Assembly: GCA_031286615.1 (NCBI GenBank)
Contig: JAITUA010000013.1
Location: 558,001 to 622,000 of the forward strand
Length of the DNA: 64,000 nucleotides
Source: Chryseobacterium sp.
Lineage (GTDB): Bacteria; Bacteroidota; Bacteroidia; Flavobacteriales; Weeksellaceae
Direction: 5' to 3'
Shown here: positions 10,051-20,137 of the stretch, piece by piece
Position numbering within the stretch: the stretch's first letter is position 1
Layout: every line of letters starts with the position of its first letter
Made by a program: the position numbers and the translations under genes
Notes under the pieces: generated by a model
Seen by the model: only the letters and a program-made list of their open reading frames with translations
The model's database searches: none
What the model was told of the DNA's origin: nothing

Positions 10051-11988
10051 ATGAAGTACATCCTTTTCATACTCTTCTCTTTAAGTTTTGTAGCCAGGGC
10101 TCAGGTCGTTAATAAAGCTGATACAAAGCCTCAGTCTAAAAAAGAAGACACTCTTGTAATAGATTCCGGGAAAAAAGATTCCCTGAAAATTTTCAAGCCT
10201 ACTATTAATGATTACCTGTATCAGACTCAGTTTTCTGAAAAGAAAGTTTTTGATACTGTAATGACTTTTGATAAAACCTATATCTTTTCACAACAAAATA
10301 ATAAAGATAATTTTGGGAGAGTACAGACTGCCAATATAGGATCGGGATTCAATCCTCTTGTATTTGAGGTGAATGATGAGCAGAACCTTTCTTTATTGCC
10401 ATCCAATAAATCTTATATGATTATTGGGGCAAATGATGTGAAATACTACGATGTAAAAACACCTACCGCTACATTTGTTTATCATAATGCAATGCGAAAC
10501 GGGGCGGCTTTAACATCTACTTACACCCAGAATATTGGGAAAAGATTCAATTTTGCTCTTGAATATATGGGGCTTCGTTCTCAGGGACTTTACCGAAACT
10601 CATTAGCAGCGAATAACAATACTTTATTTTCAGGGCACTATATTTCAAAAAGTGGAAACTATGAAATTTTCGCTCACTATCTTCACCAGAATGTAAACAA
10701 TCAGGAAAGTGGGGGTATTACAGAAGATAATCTTTTTATGAATGGTGACAGTAATTATAGCAACAGGCAAAATGCACAGGTAAACCTTGCATCCAGCAGT
10801 TCGCAGTTTTCTTACAGAAGATACTACCTGAGCCATCAGTTCACTCCATTCAATTCCGGGAAATTTCCTTTCAGCATAAGACATATTATTTCTCATCAGG
10901 GGAATAAATATTACTATAACCAGACAGCTTTGGAACCTTATTGGTATGATGCTCCTACTGAATTGGTTGATGGTTTTCCATTGACTACAAAAAAGTATTC
11001 TGAAAACTTCAGCAATACGGTAAGCTTGGTTTTTAATAATGAGAAATTCAAACTGGACGCCGGTGTACGTTATCAGATGATCAAATTTGGGATAAGAGAT
11101 ATTGTTGCCCTTAATAATGTTCCTTTTCCTGGTGAGCTTAAAGAAAACAGAATTGGAGCAGTAGGAAATTTACAGGTAAAACTTTGGGATAAAATTCAGC
11201 TGAATTCATTCCTCGAATTTTCAAACGGAAGCCAGTTTAAAAGCTATCTTAAAACAACCAATAATCTGAAGTTTGAGCCTGTTAAGGATTATTTTGTTAA
11301 TGCCAAAGTAAACTTTCAAAGTGCTTATCCTTCATTCAATTATTTGTTGAATACTTCTGTTTACAATAATTTCAACTATTATCTTGAAAATGCAAAGAAC
11401 CAGTCTGTAATGGAAGTGGGAGGAAGCATCAATTTGAAATGGTTTAAAACAGAGATTTTCGCCAATTATTTCAGAATAGATAACTTTACTTATTTTGACA
11501 GCGACGGAAATCCGAAGCAAAGTGATAATTCTGTGAATATCTCTCAGATCGGAGGTGATGCTACATTCAGCTTCAATAAATTCCATCTGAATACAAGAGT
11601 ACATTTCCAAAATACCTTAACGAATAAAGAATTGCTTCCTATGCCAAGCTTTATTGGTAGAGCCAATTTCTTCTACCAGACACAGGCATTCAAAAAAGCA
11701 GCAGAAATTCAGGCAGGTATTAAAGTATATTACTTCTCTAAGTTTGCATCAAGAGATTATTTCCCTGTTCTTAATGAATATATCCTTCCAAGAGCAGATT
11801 CATTTTCAATTGGAGGACAGCCTATCGCCGATATTTATATTAATATGAAAGTGAAAAAAATGTTCTTTTTCATAGAAGGTCAGCAGATAGGAACTGTTAT
11901 TTCCAATAACAAAGCATATGCATTTCCACATTATCCGGTATATGATTTCAGATTGAATATCGGAATCGTGTGGTATTTGTTCAACTAA
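10051..11988 (+). CDS. putative outer-membrane porin
   Basis: This 645-residue protein has a signal peptide (MKYILFILFSLSFVARAQ), a short Lys/Asp-rich linker and then a long barrel of alternating aromatic and polar strands. It resembles the Bacteroidota 'putative porin' family, including the early YLYQTQFSEKKVFDTVMTFD region. It ends at WYLFN, close to the aromatic C-terminus usual for barrels. The substrate is unknown. bshC follows after 12 bp, so the two share a transcript, though no functional link is evident. Confidence 0.8.
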   Translation: MKYILFILFSLSFVARAQVVNKADTKPQSKKEDTLVIDSGKKDSLKIFKPTINDYLYQTQFSEKKVFDTVMTFDKTYIFSQQNNKDNFGRVQTANIGSGFNPLVFEVNDEQNLSLLPSNKSYMIIGANDVKYYDVKTPTATFVYHNAMRNGAALTSTYTQNIGKRFNFALEYMGLRSQGLYRNSLAANNNTLFSGHYISKSGNYEIFAHYLHQNVNNQESGGITEDNLFMNGDSNYSNRQNAQVNLASSSSQFSYRRYYLSHQFTPFNSGKFPFSIRHIISHQGNKYYYNQTALEPYWYDAPTELVDGFPLTTKKYSENFSNTVSLVFNNEKFKLDAGVRYQMIKFGIRDIVALNNVPFPGELKENRIGAVGNLQVKLWDKIQLNSFLEFSNGSQFKSYLKTTNNLKFEPVKDYFVNAKVNFQSAYPSFNYLLNTSVYNNFNYYLENAKNQSVMEVGGSINLKWFKTEIFANYFRIDNFTYFDSDGNPKQSDNSVNISQIGGDATFSFNKFHLNTRVHFQNTLTNKELLPMPSFIGRANFFYQTQAFKKAAEIQAGIKVYYFSKFASRDYFPVLNEYILPRADSFSIGGQPIADIYINMKVKKMFFFIEGQQIGTVISNNKAYAFPHYPVYDFRLNIGIVWYLFN

Positions 11989-12000
11989 AAACTGTACAAG

Positions 12001-13587
12001 TTGAAAACAATAAATAAAATATCATTCAGCGATATAGAAAGTATTCCTCAGTTGGTAAAAGATTTTTTAAATCAGAAAATTGAGGGTTTTGAAAATAATA
12101 CATTTTCTTTAGATCATTTTAAACAACAGATACATTTGAAAAAAGACTCTTTTTCATCAGGGAAGAGAGAAGTTTTATCTGAGGTATTCGAAGAACAGCT
12201 TTCAAGCTTGTCTCTTTCTTCAAAGCAGAGAGAGAATCTTGAAAATCTTAAACTGCCCAACACATTTACCATTACGACGGGACATCAGTTGAATCTGTTT
12301 TCGGGGCCTGTTTTCTTTGTCTATAAAATTCTTCAGACAATAAAGACATGTACCTATCTGAAAGAAAATTTCCCGGATTTTAATTTCGTTCCGGTATATT
12401 GGATGGCTTCGGAAGATCATGATTTCGCAGAGATCAATCATTTTAAAACCGAGAATAATTATTACGAGACCAATGAGAAATCAAGAGGTCCGGTTGGAAG
12501 AATTCAGATCAGCGATATCTATTTTATTTCTGAATTTGAAAAAGAATTCAAAGATTCTATTTTTGGAACCGAGCTGATTTTAATGATGAAAGAAGCCTAT
12601 AAAGTAGGAAACACTTTAACGGAGGCAATTAAGATTCTTGTTAACCGTCTTTTTTCAGAATTTGGACTTTTGATTTTGGATGGAGATTCTAAAGAACTTA
12701 AAAATCAAATGAAGGAGATCTTTAAAGATGAACTTCTTCACTTTGGTTTGCAGAAAACATCTAAGAATAAAGTAGATTTTCTGACAGAAAAATATGGGAA
12801 AGTTCAGGTGAATCCCCGCGAGATTAACCTTTTCTATCTTTCTGACACCAGAGACAGAATAGAGTTTAACGGACAGAAATACATCATTGTAGATAAAACG
12901 ACCCAGTTTACAGAAGAAGAAATACTGGCTGAACTGGAAAATCATCCGGAAAAATTCAGTCCTAATGCTTTAATGCGTCCTGTTTATCAGGAAAATGTAC
13001 TTCCGAACCTGGCTTATATTGGAGGAAATGCCGAAATCATGTACTGGCTGGAACTTAAAGACTATTTTTCAAAAATTAATATTCCCTTCCCTATACTTAT
13101 TCCGAGAAACTCCATGCTTTTCCTGAAAGAGAAAACATTAGGGAAAATTGAGAAATTGGATATTAAAATAGAAGATTTCTTCCAGAATTTCACAGTACTT
13201 ACCGATCATAAAATTTTAAAAGACAATCCGATTTTACAATTACTTGATGAGAAAGAAGAACTGTTGATTAATAATTTTTCAGCGTTGAAAACTTCGGCGG
13301 AAACTACAGAGAAATCTTTCGGAAATATGGTGAAGGCAGAAGAAGTACGACAATTAAAATCATTCAAACGAATGAAAAAACGTCTGCTTCATGCTGAAAA
13401 AATAAAACAGAATGAATTGCTGGAAAGGCTTGAAAATCTGTTTTTAGATGTTCATCCAGCCAAAACATGGCAGGAGAGAGTCTATAATTTTAGTGTATTC
13501 TTTTCAGATTATGGCTATTCATGGCTTGAAAATTGTTTTGAAGAAATGGTGGTTCAAGATTCCAAATTAATAATTGTTGCCATTTAA
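12001..13587 (+). CDS. bshC: bacillithiol biosynthesis cysteine-adding enzyme BshC
   Basis: BshC adds cysteine to glucosaminyl-malate in the last step of bacillithiol synthesis, the low-molecular-weight thiol of many Firmicutes and Bacteroidota. The 528-residue length fits the family. The diagnostic motif TTGHQLNLFSGPVFFVYKI is at about residues 92-110, followed by VYWMASEDHDFAEI. The C-terminus has the helical, coiled-coil-like region (KRMKKRLLHAEKIKQNELL). The start is TTG at 12001, 12 bp after the porin stop. bshA and bshB are not in the window. Confidence 0.93.
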   Translation: MKTINKISFSDIESIPQLVKDFLNQKIEGFENNTFSLDHFKQQIHLKKDSFSSGKREVLSEVFEEQLSSLSLSSKQRENLENLKLPNTFTITTGHQLNLFSGPVFFVYKILQTIKTCTYLKENFPDFNFVPVYWMASEDHDFAEINHFKTENNYYETNEKSRGPVGRIQISDIYFISEFEKEFKDSIFGTELILMMKEAYKVGNTLTEAIKILVNRLFSEFGLLILDGDSKELKNQMKEIFKDELLHFGLQKTSKNKVDFLTEKYGKVQVNPREINLFYLSDTRDRIEFNGQKYIIVDKTTQFTEEEILAELENHPEKFSPNALMRPVYQENVLPNLAYIGGNAEIMYWLELKDYFSKINIPFPILIPRNSMLFLKEKTLGKIEKLDIKIEDFFQNFTVLTDHKILKDNPILQLLDEKEELLINNFSALKTSAETTEKSFGNMVKAEEVRQLKSFKRMKKRLLHAEKIKQNELLERLENLFLDVHPAKTWQERVYNFSVFFSDYGYSWLENCFEEMVVQDSKLIIVAI

Positions 13588-13606
13588 TTTTAAAGAAGTA
13601 TTTTTG
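13577..13606 (+). promoter_or_regulatory. promoter for the LysM protein: TTG-N19-TATTTTTG
   Basis: TTG at 13577-13579 and TATTTTTG at 13599-13606 fit the flavobacterial consensus with 19-nt spacing. The box ends 19 bp before the ATG. Confidence 0.55.
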
Positions 13607-13625
13607 TAAATTATAATTATCGAAT

Positions 13626-15593
13626 ATGATAAAGAGGTTTTTTATTCTATCCAGTTTATGTATGGTTTTGGGAGTTTCAGCCCAAAAATCACATACGGTT
13701 GTGCAAGGTGATAATCCTTACAACATTGCAAAAAAGTATGGAATGACTGTAGATGAATTGCTGAAGCTAAACCCAAAACATAAAGATGGCAAGCTTGCTA
13801 TCGGAGATGTTTTAACGATAAAATCAGACAAAACAGCCACTCAGGTTGCCACGAAAACACCTCCGGTAGAAAAAGTAACTCCAAGTACAAGTACTTCTTC
13901 AATGGGTAAAATTGTTTTGCAGCCAAAGCAAACGATCTATGGCATCACAAAGCAATACAGAATTTCTGAAACTGATTTGAGAAAACTGAATCCTGAACTG
14001 GATTCTCATATGAAAATCGGAGATGAGATCACATTACCTCTTGCCAGTATTAAAAAATATGGAGGTACTCAGCAGGCCGTAACAGGAGAAAAACATGCTG
14101 AACCTGCAGTAGAAAAAAATATAACGACGATTACACCTACAACTGTTACAGAAAGTGTAGCAGGAGAATCTTATGTAATTCAGGCTAAAGATAATTATTA
14201 CAGAATTACAAAACAGTTTGGAATAAGCCAGCAAGATCTTTATGCTTTAAACCCGGGATTGGAAGAAAAAGGACTTAAACCTGGTGAAACCATTAAAATA
14301 AAAACATCCAATACTAATAGAAATACGGGTATCGTTACTGAGTCAGCAAATCCAAAAGCGAAAATGGATTCAGGTAACGAAAAATCGACTGCCTCTTCCA
14401 ATGTTGCTGTAGGTGACGATTATGTAACCTATACCGTTCAGCAGGGAGATACTGTATTTTCCATCGTGAATAAATTCGGTGTTTCTATAGATGAACTTAT
14501 TGCCCTTAACCCGGACCTTTCTCATGGTTTGAAAACCGGAATGGTTTTAAAGATCAAAAAGCAGGATGCAGCATATATTAAGAAAAATGGTGATGCTCTT
14601 AGTGTGATCCTAATGCTCCCATTCGGGTACAGTACAAACGAAACTCAGTACAGAACAATGGCACTTGACTTCTTAACAGGGGCTAAACTTGCTATTGAAA
14701 GAAATGCCAGAGGTGGACAAAAACTGGATATCAAAATCGTAGATTCAGGAAATGAAGCGTCATTCAAAAACTCCTTGACGCAAATCAATCCGGACAATAC
14801 AGATCTTATTATCGGGCCTTTCTTTAAATCTAATGTAATTGATGTTCTTGATTTTACCAAAAATCAGAAAATCCCGATTGTAGCACCATTTGCCAACACT
14901 CCGGAATTATATAACTACAGTAATCTTATTATCGTTGAAACCAACAATCAGACCTATGCTGATAAGATTGTAGAAGAAGTAAAAGGAATTTATTCCGATC
15001 AGAAAATATACGTGGTGGCAGATGCTAAGAAAGAAAATGCCAACTACATTAAAGCCGGACTTGAAAAAGCAGTAAAAAATCCTAATATCATTATTGTTAA
15101 TTCTCCAGCGGATATTCAGCCTGATCAGAATATGATGACAGGACAGTCTGCACCGGTTATTGCCATTCTAGCGAATGATGATAACGCTGTAGGTGATGCT
15201 TTTGCCAACAGAATTATTGCTGTTTCTAAAGAAGTACAGGGTGTGAAAGCATTCAGTATGTTCTATTCTCCTACTTTTGAGAAAAAAGTTGATGAATTGA
15301 GCCAGGCAAGTCTGGTATATCTGATGGACCGAAAGATCAATACAGAGGGTAATTTTGAAAAAGAAATTCTGGCTGCTTACAAAAGCAAATACTGTAAAAC
15401 ACCTCCAAAATATGCTATCGTAGGTTTTGATGTAGTAAACGACATGTTAACCAGAGAAAATAAAAAAGGTGAGATCTTTAAGCAGATGAATAAAGTTCAG
15501 ACTCAGCTTGCTACAAAGTTTGAGTTTGTGAAATCTAAAGCTAATGGTGCTTATGTAAATACCGGTTATCGAGTAATTAGGTTAGTGCCTTAA
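13626..15593 (+). CDS. LysM-repeat protein with a periplasmic-binding-protein-like C-terminal domain
   Basis: This 655-residue exported protein has a signal peptide of about 20 residues and four LysM peptidoglycan-binding modules near residues 22-66, 93-138, 182-226 and 267-312. Each has the pattern of a short beta strand, an ITKQYGIS-like helix, a LNP turn and a closing IKIK strand. From about 325 to the end the sequence resembles a type-1 periplasmic binding fold (MLPFGYS, GAKLAIERNARGGQKLDIKIVDSGNE, LIIGPFFKSNV). The protein probably sits on the cell wall and may sense or scaffold envelope components. Its ligand is unknown. It has its own promoter and stands between bshC and fabD. Confidence 0.88.
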   Translation: MIKRFFILSSLCMVLGVSAQKSHTVVQGDNPYNIAKKYGMTVDELLKLNPKHKDGKLAIGDVLTIKSDKTATQVATKTPPVEKVTPSTSTSSMGKIVLQPKQTIYGITKQYRISETDLRKLNPELDSHMKIGDEITLPLASIKKYGGTQQAVTGEKHAEPAVEKNITTITPTTVTESVAGESYVIQAKDNYYRITKQFGISQQDLYALNPGLEEKGLKPGETIKIKTSNTNRNTGIVTESANPKAKMDSGNEKSTASSNVAVGDDYVTYTVQQGDTVFSIVNKFGVSIDELIALNPDLSHGLKTGMVLKIKKQDAAYIKKNGDALSVILMLPFGYSTNETQYRTMALDFLTGAKLAIERNARGGQKLDIKIVDSGNEASFKNSLTQINPDNTDLIIGPFFKSNVIDVLDFTKNQKIPIVAPFANTPELYNYSNLIIVETNNQTYADKIVEEVKGIYSDQKIYVVADAKKENANYIKAGLEKAVKNPNIIIVNSPADIQPDQNMMTGQSAPVIAILANDDNAVGDAFANRIIAVSKEVQGVKAFSMFYSPTFEKKVDELSQASLVYLMDRKINTEGNFEKEILAAYKSKYCKTPPKYAIVGFDVVNDMLTRENKKGEIFKQMNKVQTQLATKFEFVKSKANGAYVNTGYRVIRLVP

Positions 15594-15635
15594 ATGATTT
15601 ATAGCTATTTAAAAGAATATTGTTAACATTATAGT

Positions 15636-15643
15636 TATATTTG
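15636..15643 (+). promoter_or_regulatory. -7 box TATATTTG upstream of fabD
   Basis: It matches TAnnTTTG exactly and ends 20 bp before the fabD ATG. I did not find a well-spaced TTG partner. Confidence 0.5.
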
Positions 15644-15663
15644 CATAATATTTAATTCAATAC

Positions 15664-16539
15664 ATGAAAGCACTTGTATTTCCAGGGCAGGGTTCTCAGT
15701 TCGTAGGAATGGGAAAAGAATTGTATGATTCTAGAAAAGATATTAAAGATCTGATGGAATCTGCCAATGAAATTTTAGGTTTCGACATTCTTTCCATTAT
15801 GTTTAACGGAACGGATGCGGATCTTAAGAAAACAGAGGTTACCCAGCCTTCAATATTTATACATTCAGTAGCAGCATTAAAAGCCGTAAACGGTCTTGGT
15901 GCTGAAATGGTTGCAGGACACTCTTTAGGAGAGTTTTCAGCTTTGGTTGCCAATGGAGTTCTATCCTTTGATGACGGTTTAAAATTAGTTTCCGAAAGAG
16001 CTAAAGCTATGCAGGACGCTTGTGATGCCAATCCAAGTTCTATGGCCGCGATCTTAGGATTAGATGATGCTAAGGTGGAAGAAATCTGCGCACAAATCAG
16101 TGGAATTGTTGTTCCTGCAAATTATAACTGTCCAGGGCAATTGGTGATCTCAGGTGAAACACCTGCAGTAGAAGAAGCTTGTGCAAAACTGAAAGAAGCA
16201 GGAGCTAAAAGAGCTTTGCTATTACCGGTAAACGGAGCTTTCCATTCACCATTGATGCAGCCTGCACAGGAAAGACTGGCGGCAGCTATCGAGAAAACAA
16301 AATTCAGAAAAGCAACGATTCCTGTATATCAGAATATCACTACAACAGCGGTAACAAATCCTGACGAGATCAAACAAAACCTGATCGCTCAACTTACAGG
16401 TCCTGTAAAATGGACACAGTCTGTTCAGAATATGATTAAAGATGGTGCATCCAACTTTGTAGAAGTAGGACCAGGAAAAACCCTTCAGGGATTGATCAAA
16501 AAAATTGACGGATCAGTAGATGCAGCTTCTGCAATCTAA
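15664..16539 (+). CDS. fabD: malonyl-CoA:ACP transacylase FabD
   Basis: FabD loads malonyl groups onto acyl carrier protein for fatty acid elongation. The 291-residue length is normal. It shows FPGQGSQ near the N-terminus, the active-site motif GHSLGE with nucleophile Ser87, and the catalytic His194 in GAFHSPLM. The C-terminal NFVEVGPGKTLQGLIKKI is also family-typical. The GHMP kinase gene begins 10 bp downstream, so both are probably cotranscribed, linking fatty-acid and isoprenoid precursor supply. Confidence 0.96.
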   Translation: MKALVFPGQGSQFVGMGKELYDSRKDIKDLMESANEILGFDILSIMFNGTDADLKKTEVTQPSIFIHSVAALKAVNGLGAEMVAGHSLGEFSALVANGVLSFDDGLKLVSERAKAMQDACDANPSSMAAILGLDDAKVEEICAQISGIVVPANYNCPGQLVISGETPAVEEACAKLKEAGAKRALLLPVNGAFHSPLMQPAQERLAAAIEKTKFRKATIPVYQNITTTAVTNPDEIKQNLIAQLTGPVKWTQSVQNMIKDGASNFVEVGPGKTLQGLIKKIDGSVDAASAI

Positions 16540-16549
16540 TTAAAAATAT

Positions 16550-17455
16550 ATGAAAGCGATATTTTCACCTGGCAAGCTTATGCTTACTTCAGAATATTTC
16601 GCAATCGATGGAGCTCTTGTCTTAGCGGTACCTACCAAGCTGGGACAAGAGTTTTTCTTTGAAGAAAAGGAAGATGACAAGTCACTTATTCTTTGGGAAG
16701 CATATCATCAAAACAATCTCTGGTTGAAGGCTGTCATTGATTATAAAAACTGGCAGATCTTAGAAACCAATATTCCATCAAGCGCTGAATTCATTCTTAA
16801 AACATTAAAGAATGTTCAGCAGCTTTCTAATATTAAATTCAAATCCAGTTTTACTTACCATTTAAAGACCAACCTTCAGTTTCCTGCGGATTATGGCCTT
16901 GGAAGCAGTTCTACTTTGATGAACAATCTTGCAGAATGGGCAGGGGTTGATCCTTTTCATCTTAATAGCATTAGTTTAGGGGGAAGTGGATATGATATTG
17001 CAGTTGCAAAAGAAAAATCTGCGATTCTTTTCCAAAGCAAACCTGAGATTAAATATGAGAAGGTAGATTTCAATCCTTCATTTAAAAATGAACTGATTTT
17101 TATTCATTTAAATCAGAAGCAGGATAGCAGAGAAGGGATCAACTTTTATAAATCAAAAAAGAAGTCTCCGGAATTGGTGAATGAATTTTCAGATATCACA
17201 AAAAAAATAATGTTATGCAGTGAATTGCAAAATTTTTCGGAATTAATGATGATTCATGAGCGTAAAATTGCTGATTTTCTTGAAATATCCACAGTGAAAG
17301 AGAAGTTCTTCTCGGATTGCCCTTCTTTTGTCAAAAGTTTAGGCGCATGGGGGGGAGATTTTGTAATGAGTGCCAAATTTGGGGGCTTTAAAGACTATTT
17401 TTGGGAGAAAGGTTTTACAACTATTTTTGAGTGGGAAAACATAATTGATTTATAA
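16550..17455 (+). CDS. GYDIA-type GHMP kinase
   Basis: This 301-residue protein belongs to the GHMP kinase superfamily. The phosphate-binding loop GLGSSST lies at 116-122 and GGSGYDIA at about 143-150. The second of these names the GYDIA subgroup found in Flavobacteriia, where these genes are thought to serve the mevalonate pathway. The N-terminus MKAIFSPGKLMLTSEYFAIDGA is typical of mevalonate/phosphomevalonate kinases. A C-terminal GAWGGDFVM resembles GHMP motif 3. The exact substrate is not determined by sequence alone. Confidence 0.88.
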   Translation: MKAIFSPGKLMLTSEYFAIDGALVLAVPTKLGQEFFFEEKEDDKSLILWEAYHQNNLWLKAVIDYKNWQILETNIPSSAEFILKTLKNVQQLSNIKFKSSFTYHLKTNLQFPADYGLGSSSTLMNNLAEWAGVDPFHLNSISLGGSGYDIAVAKEKSAILFQSKPEIKYEKVDFNPSFKNELIFIHLNQKQDSREGINFYKSKKKSPELVNEFSDITKKIMLCSELQNFSELMMIHERKIADFLEISTVKEKFFSDCPSFVKSLGAWGGDFVMSAKFGGFKDYFWEKGFTTIFEWENIIDL

Positions 17456-17539
17456 TCAAAACTTTACGATCGTGTTTTTTTATTTGTCATTCTGACTTAT
17501 ATCAGTATATTTAAACCACCTTTAACAAATAATTAATAT

Positions 17540-17547
17540 TATTTTTG
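17540..17547 (+). promoter_or_regulatory. -7 box TATTTTTG upstream of pckA
   Basis: It matches TAnnTTTG exactly, 35 bp before the pckA start codon, inside the 127-bp gap after the GHMP kinase gene. Confidence 0.5.
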
Positions 17548-17582
17548 TTGAAGTCAATAAAGAAATAGAAAATATAAGTAAA

Positions 17583-19199
17583 ATGAAAAACACTAAAATC
17601 ATCCAGGATTTAGAGAAATTAGGGATTAAAGGAAACTATGAAGTAGTGTACAATCCTTCTTATGAAGAATTATACCAGGCTGAAGTTTCTTCTGAAAATC
17701 AGGGATTTGAGAAAGCTGAACTTACAGAATCTGGCGCGGTGTCAGTAAAAACAGGAATTTTCACAGGTCGTTCACCTAAAGACAGATATATTGTTCAGGA
17801 TGATGTTACAAGAGATACAATTTTCTGGGATGGTAAAGTAAACTTACCTACTACTGCAGAAATTTTCGGGTCTTGTAAAGAACTAGTGCTGAACCAGCTT
17901 GCTGAATCTAAAAAGATTTACGTAGTAGATACATTCTGCGGAACGAATGCGGATACGAGACTTAAAGTAAGATTTATCGTAGAAGTAGCATGGCAGGCGC
18001 ATTTTGTTACTAATATGTTCATTCGTCCTTCTCACTATGAGCTTGAAAACTTTGGAGAGCCTGATTTCACAGTTATCAACGGTTCTAAAACGATCAACCC
18101 TAACTGGGAAGCTCAAGGATTGAATTCTGAAAACTTCATCATGTTCAACCTTACTGAAAAATTACAGATCATCGGAGGTACCTGGTACGGAGGTGAAATG
18201 AAAAAAGGGATGTTTGCGATGATGAACTATTACCTTCCATTAAAAGGTATGGCTTCAATGCACTGTTCTGCTAACGTAGGAGAAAAAGGTGATGTAGCTT
18301 TATTCTTTGGTCTTTCAGGTACAGGTAAAACTACTTTGTCTGCAGATCCGAAAAGATACCTTATCGGTGATGACGAGCATGGTTGGGATAACAACGGAGT
18401 ATTCAACTATGAAGGTGGATGCTACGCTAAAGTTATCGACTTATCAGAAGAAAAAGAACCGGATATCTTCGCTGCAATCAAGAGAGATGCTCTTCTTGAA
18501 AACGTTGTTGTGAACAATGGAGTAGCAGATTATACAGACGGATCTATCACAGAAAATACAAGAGTTTCTTATCCAATTTATCATATCAACAAAATTGTAT
18601 TACCATCTAAGGCTGGGCATGCAAAGAAGATCGTTTATCTTTCTGCAGATGCATTCGGGGTACTTCCTCCGGTTTCTATCTTGAATGAAGACCAGGCTCA
18701 ATACCACTTCCTTTGCGGTTATACATCAAAATTGGCAGGAACAGAAAGAGGAATTACAGAACCTCAGCCATCTTTCTCTCCGGCATTTGGTGAAGCATTC
18801 CTTACATTACACCCAACAATGTATTCTAAGACATTGATCGGAAAAATGCAGGAACACGGTGCTAAAGCTTATTTGGTAAACACAGGTTGGAATGGTACCG
18901 GAAAGAGAATTTCTCTGAAAGATACAAGAGCAATCATTGATGCAATCATTGATGGTTCTATTGATAATGCTCCTAAAACTCAGGTTCCAATCATGAATCT
19001 TGAGATTCCTACTGAATTACCAAACGTTTCTACAGGTATTTTAGATCCTAGAGATACTTACGAGACTGCTTCAGAATGGGAAGAAAAAGCAAAAGATCTT
19101 GCTTCAAGATATATCAAAAATTTTGAGCAGTATTGTGATACTGAAGAAGGTAAGAAATTAGTTGCTTCAGGACCTCAATTACAAGAACAAACTATCTAA
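17583..19199 (+). CDS. pckA: phosphoenolpyruvate carboxykinase (ATP)
   Basis: PckA converts oxaloacetate and ATP to PEP, the entry step of gluconeogenesis. The 538-residue length fits. It has the family P-loop [11 protein letters not shown] at 243-253 with Lys249, followed by the metal-binding LIGDDEHGW at 260-268. Earlier signature sequences include [12 protein letters not shown] and the substrate-site region [14 protein letters not shown]. The gene stands alone with its own promoter box and a strong terminator. Confidence 0.97.
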   Translation: MKNTKIIQDLEKLGIKGNYEVVYNPSYEELYQAEVSSENQGFEKAELTESGAVSVKTGIFTGRSPKDRYIVQDDVTRDTIFWDGKVNLPTTAEIFGSCKELVLNQLAESKKIYVVDTFCGTNADTRLKVRFIVEVAWQAHFVTNMFIRPSHYELENFGEPDFTVINGSKTINPNWEAQGLNSENFIMFNLTEKLQIIGGTWYGGEMKKGMFAMMNYYLPLKGMASMHCSANVGEKGDVALFFGLSGTGKTTLSADPKRYLIGDDEHGWDNNGVFNYEGGCYAKVIDLSEEKEPDIFAAIKRDALLENVVVNNGVADYTDGSITENTRVSYPIYHINKIVLPSKAGHAKKIVYLSADAFGVLPPVSILNEDQAQYHFLCGYTSKLAGTERGITEPQPSFSPAFGEAFLTLHPTMYSKTLIGKMQEHGAKAYLVNTGWNGTGKRISLKDTRAIIDAIIDGSIDNAPKTQVPIMNLEIPTELPNVSTGILDPRDTYETASEWEEKAKDLASRYIKNFEQYCDTEEGKKLVASGPQLQEQTI

Positions 19200-19224
19200 T
19201 AGTTAAGTTATAGCATAATACAAA

Positions 19225-19257
19225 AGAAAAGCCTCATCACTGATGAGGCTTTTCTTT
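19225..19257. terminator. bidirectional terminator between pckA and aroQ
   Basis: A stem built from AAGAAAAGCCTCATCA and its complement surrounds a one-to-few-base loop and has T/A tracts on both sides. It serves pckA on the plus strand and aroQ on the minus strand. Confidence 0.9.
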
Positions 19258-19303
19258 TATTTTTTAAACCTGTGCAATCTGTAAGAAAAATCTATGATGA
19301 AAA

Positions 19304-19711
19304 TTATTTCAAGCTCAATAAAGCTAATCTATATCCATCCATTCCAAAGCCAGATAAAACCGCATCCGTATTAGCTGCTGTGACAGATTTCTGTCTGAAT
19401 TCCTCTCTTTTGTAGATATTGCTGATGTGAACTTCAACCTTGGGTTTTCTGATATTTTTTAAGCAATCTGCAATTGCGTAAGAATAATGAGTGTAAGCTC
19501 CCGGGTTAATAACAACGGCATCAAAATCGTCTTCCTGAAGCCTGTTGATAAGCTCTCCTTCAATATTAGACTGATAATATTTTAATTCATGAGACTGAAA
19601 CTCGGATTTTAAAATTTCCAAATAGCTTTCCATAGAAACATTTCCATAGATTTCAGGTTCTCTGGTGCCCAACAGGTTCAGGTTAGGTCCGTTTATAATC
19701 AAAACTTTCAT
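19304..19711 (-). CDS. aroQ: type II 3-dehydroquinate dehydratase
   Basis: AroQ dehydrates 3-dehydroquinate to 3-dehydroshikimate in the shikimate pathway. The 135-residue protein carries INGPNLNLLGTREP at the N-terminus, catalytic Tyr22, INPGAYTHYSYAI at about 68-80, and the active-site His95 in VEVHISN followed by the REEFRQKS segment. It converges with pckA across a shared terminator, and the region upstream faces the SAM-riboswitch promoter region on the other strand. Confidence 0.96.
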   Translation of the reverse strand: MKVLIINGPNLNLLGTREPEIYGNVSMESYLEILKSEFQSHELKYYQSNIEGELINRLQEDDFDAVVINPGAYTHYSYAIADCLKNIRKPKVEVHISNIYKREEFRQKSVTAANTDAVLSGFGMDGYRLALLSLK

Positions 19712-19901
19712 AGTATAAAATTAAAAACTTTTTTTAATTAATGATCAAAAATTTCAGCGCAGATTAGCTTTTATTCAATTGAATTATTAACAATGATATT
19801 TGTCATATTTAGTAAAGTGATAATGGATGCAACTCCTTATTGGAATGGGTTTTATTAAAATCTTATGTTAATTTTTGAAAATTTATCATGAAAAAACAAT
19901 A

Positions 19902-19922
19902 AGTCTACTTGTTTTGTAGACT
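19902..19922. promoter_or_regulatory. inverted repeat overlapping the -33 region of the SAM-riboswitch promoter
   Basis: AGTCTAC and GTAGACT are perfect 7-bp arms separated by 7 bp, and they straddle the TTG at 19909-19911. The position suits an operator for an unknown repressor. Confidence 0.45.
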
Positions 19923-19939
19923 AAAAGTTTTTAGCTTTG
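19909..19939 (+). promoter_or_regulatory. promoter TTG-N20-TAGCTTTG for the SAM-riboswitch unit
   Basis: TTG (19909-19911) and TAGCTTTG (19932-19939) match the flavobacterial consensus. Transcription would start just before the riboswitch aptamer. Confidence 0.65.
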
Positions 19940-19954
19940 CAACCATATTTCGAT

Positions 19955-20056
19955 CGGCTTATAAAGAAAGATGGAGGGAACTGACCCTATGAAATCTTGA
20001 CAACCTACCCATTGGGCAAGGTGTTACGTTCAGCCTTTTAAGGAAAAATAAGCATT
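19955..20056 (+). ncRNA. SAM-I (S-box) riboswitch aptamer
   Basis: The conserved S-box core is readable: AAGAAAGATGGAGGGAACTG, then ACCCTATGAAATCTTGACAACC, split here by family numbering, and AAGGTGTTACGTTCAGCC. The closing P1 helix is GCTTAT (19957-19962) with ATAAGC (20048-20053). S-box RNAs bind S-adenosylmethionine and normally switch off methionine or cysteine genes. Here the downstream genes are a SusC/SusD pair rather than biosynthetic genes. Identification rests on core-motif match and the P1 pairing, not on a covariance search. Confidence 0.88.
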
Positions 20057-20077
20057 TGGTTTGTCGTATTTATCGAT

Positions 20078-20112
20078 GCCCTTTGCTGACTTTTCTGCAA
20101 AGGGCTAAATTT
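20078..20112 (+). terminator. probable riboswitch expression-platform hairpin
   Basis: GCCCTTTGC (20078-20086) pairs perfectly with GCAAAGGGC (20097-20105) and is followed by TAAATTTTAA. It lies between the SAM aptamer and the susC start, so it is the likely SAM-dependent attenuator, although its U-tract is weak. Confidence 0.6.
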
Positions 20113-20137
20113 TAATATATGATAAATAAAATTGATT

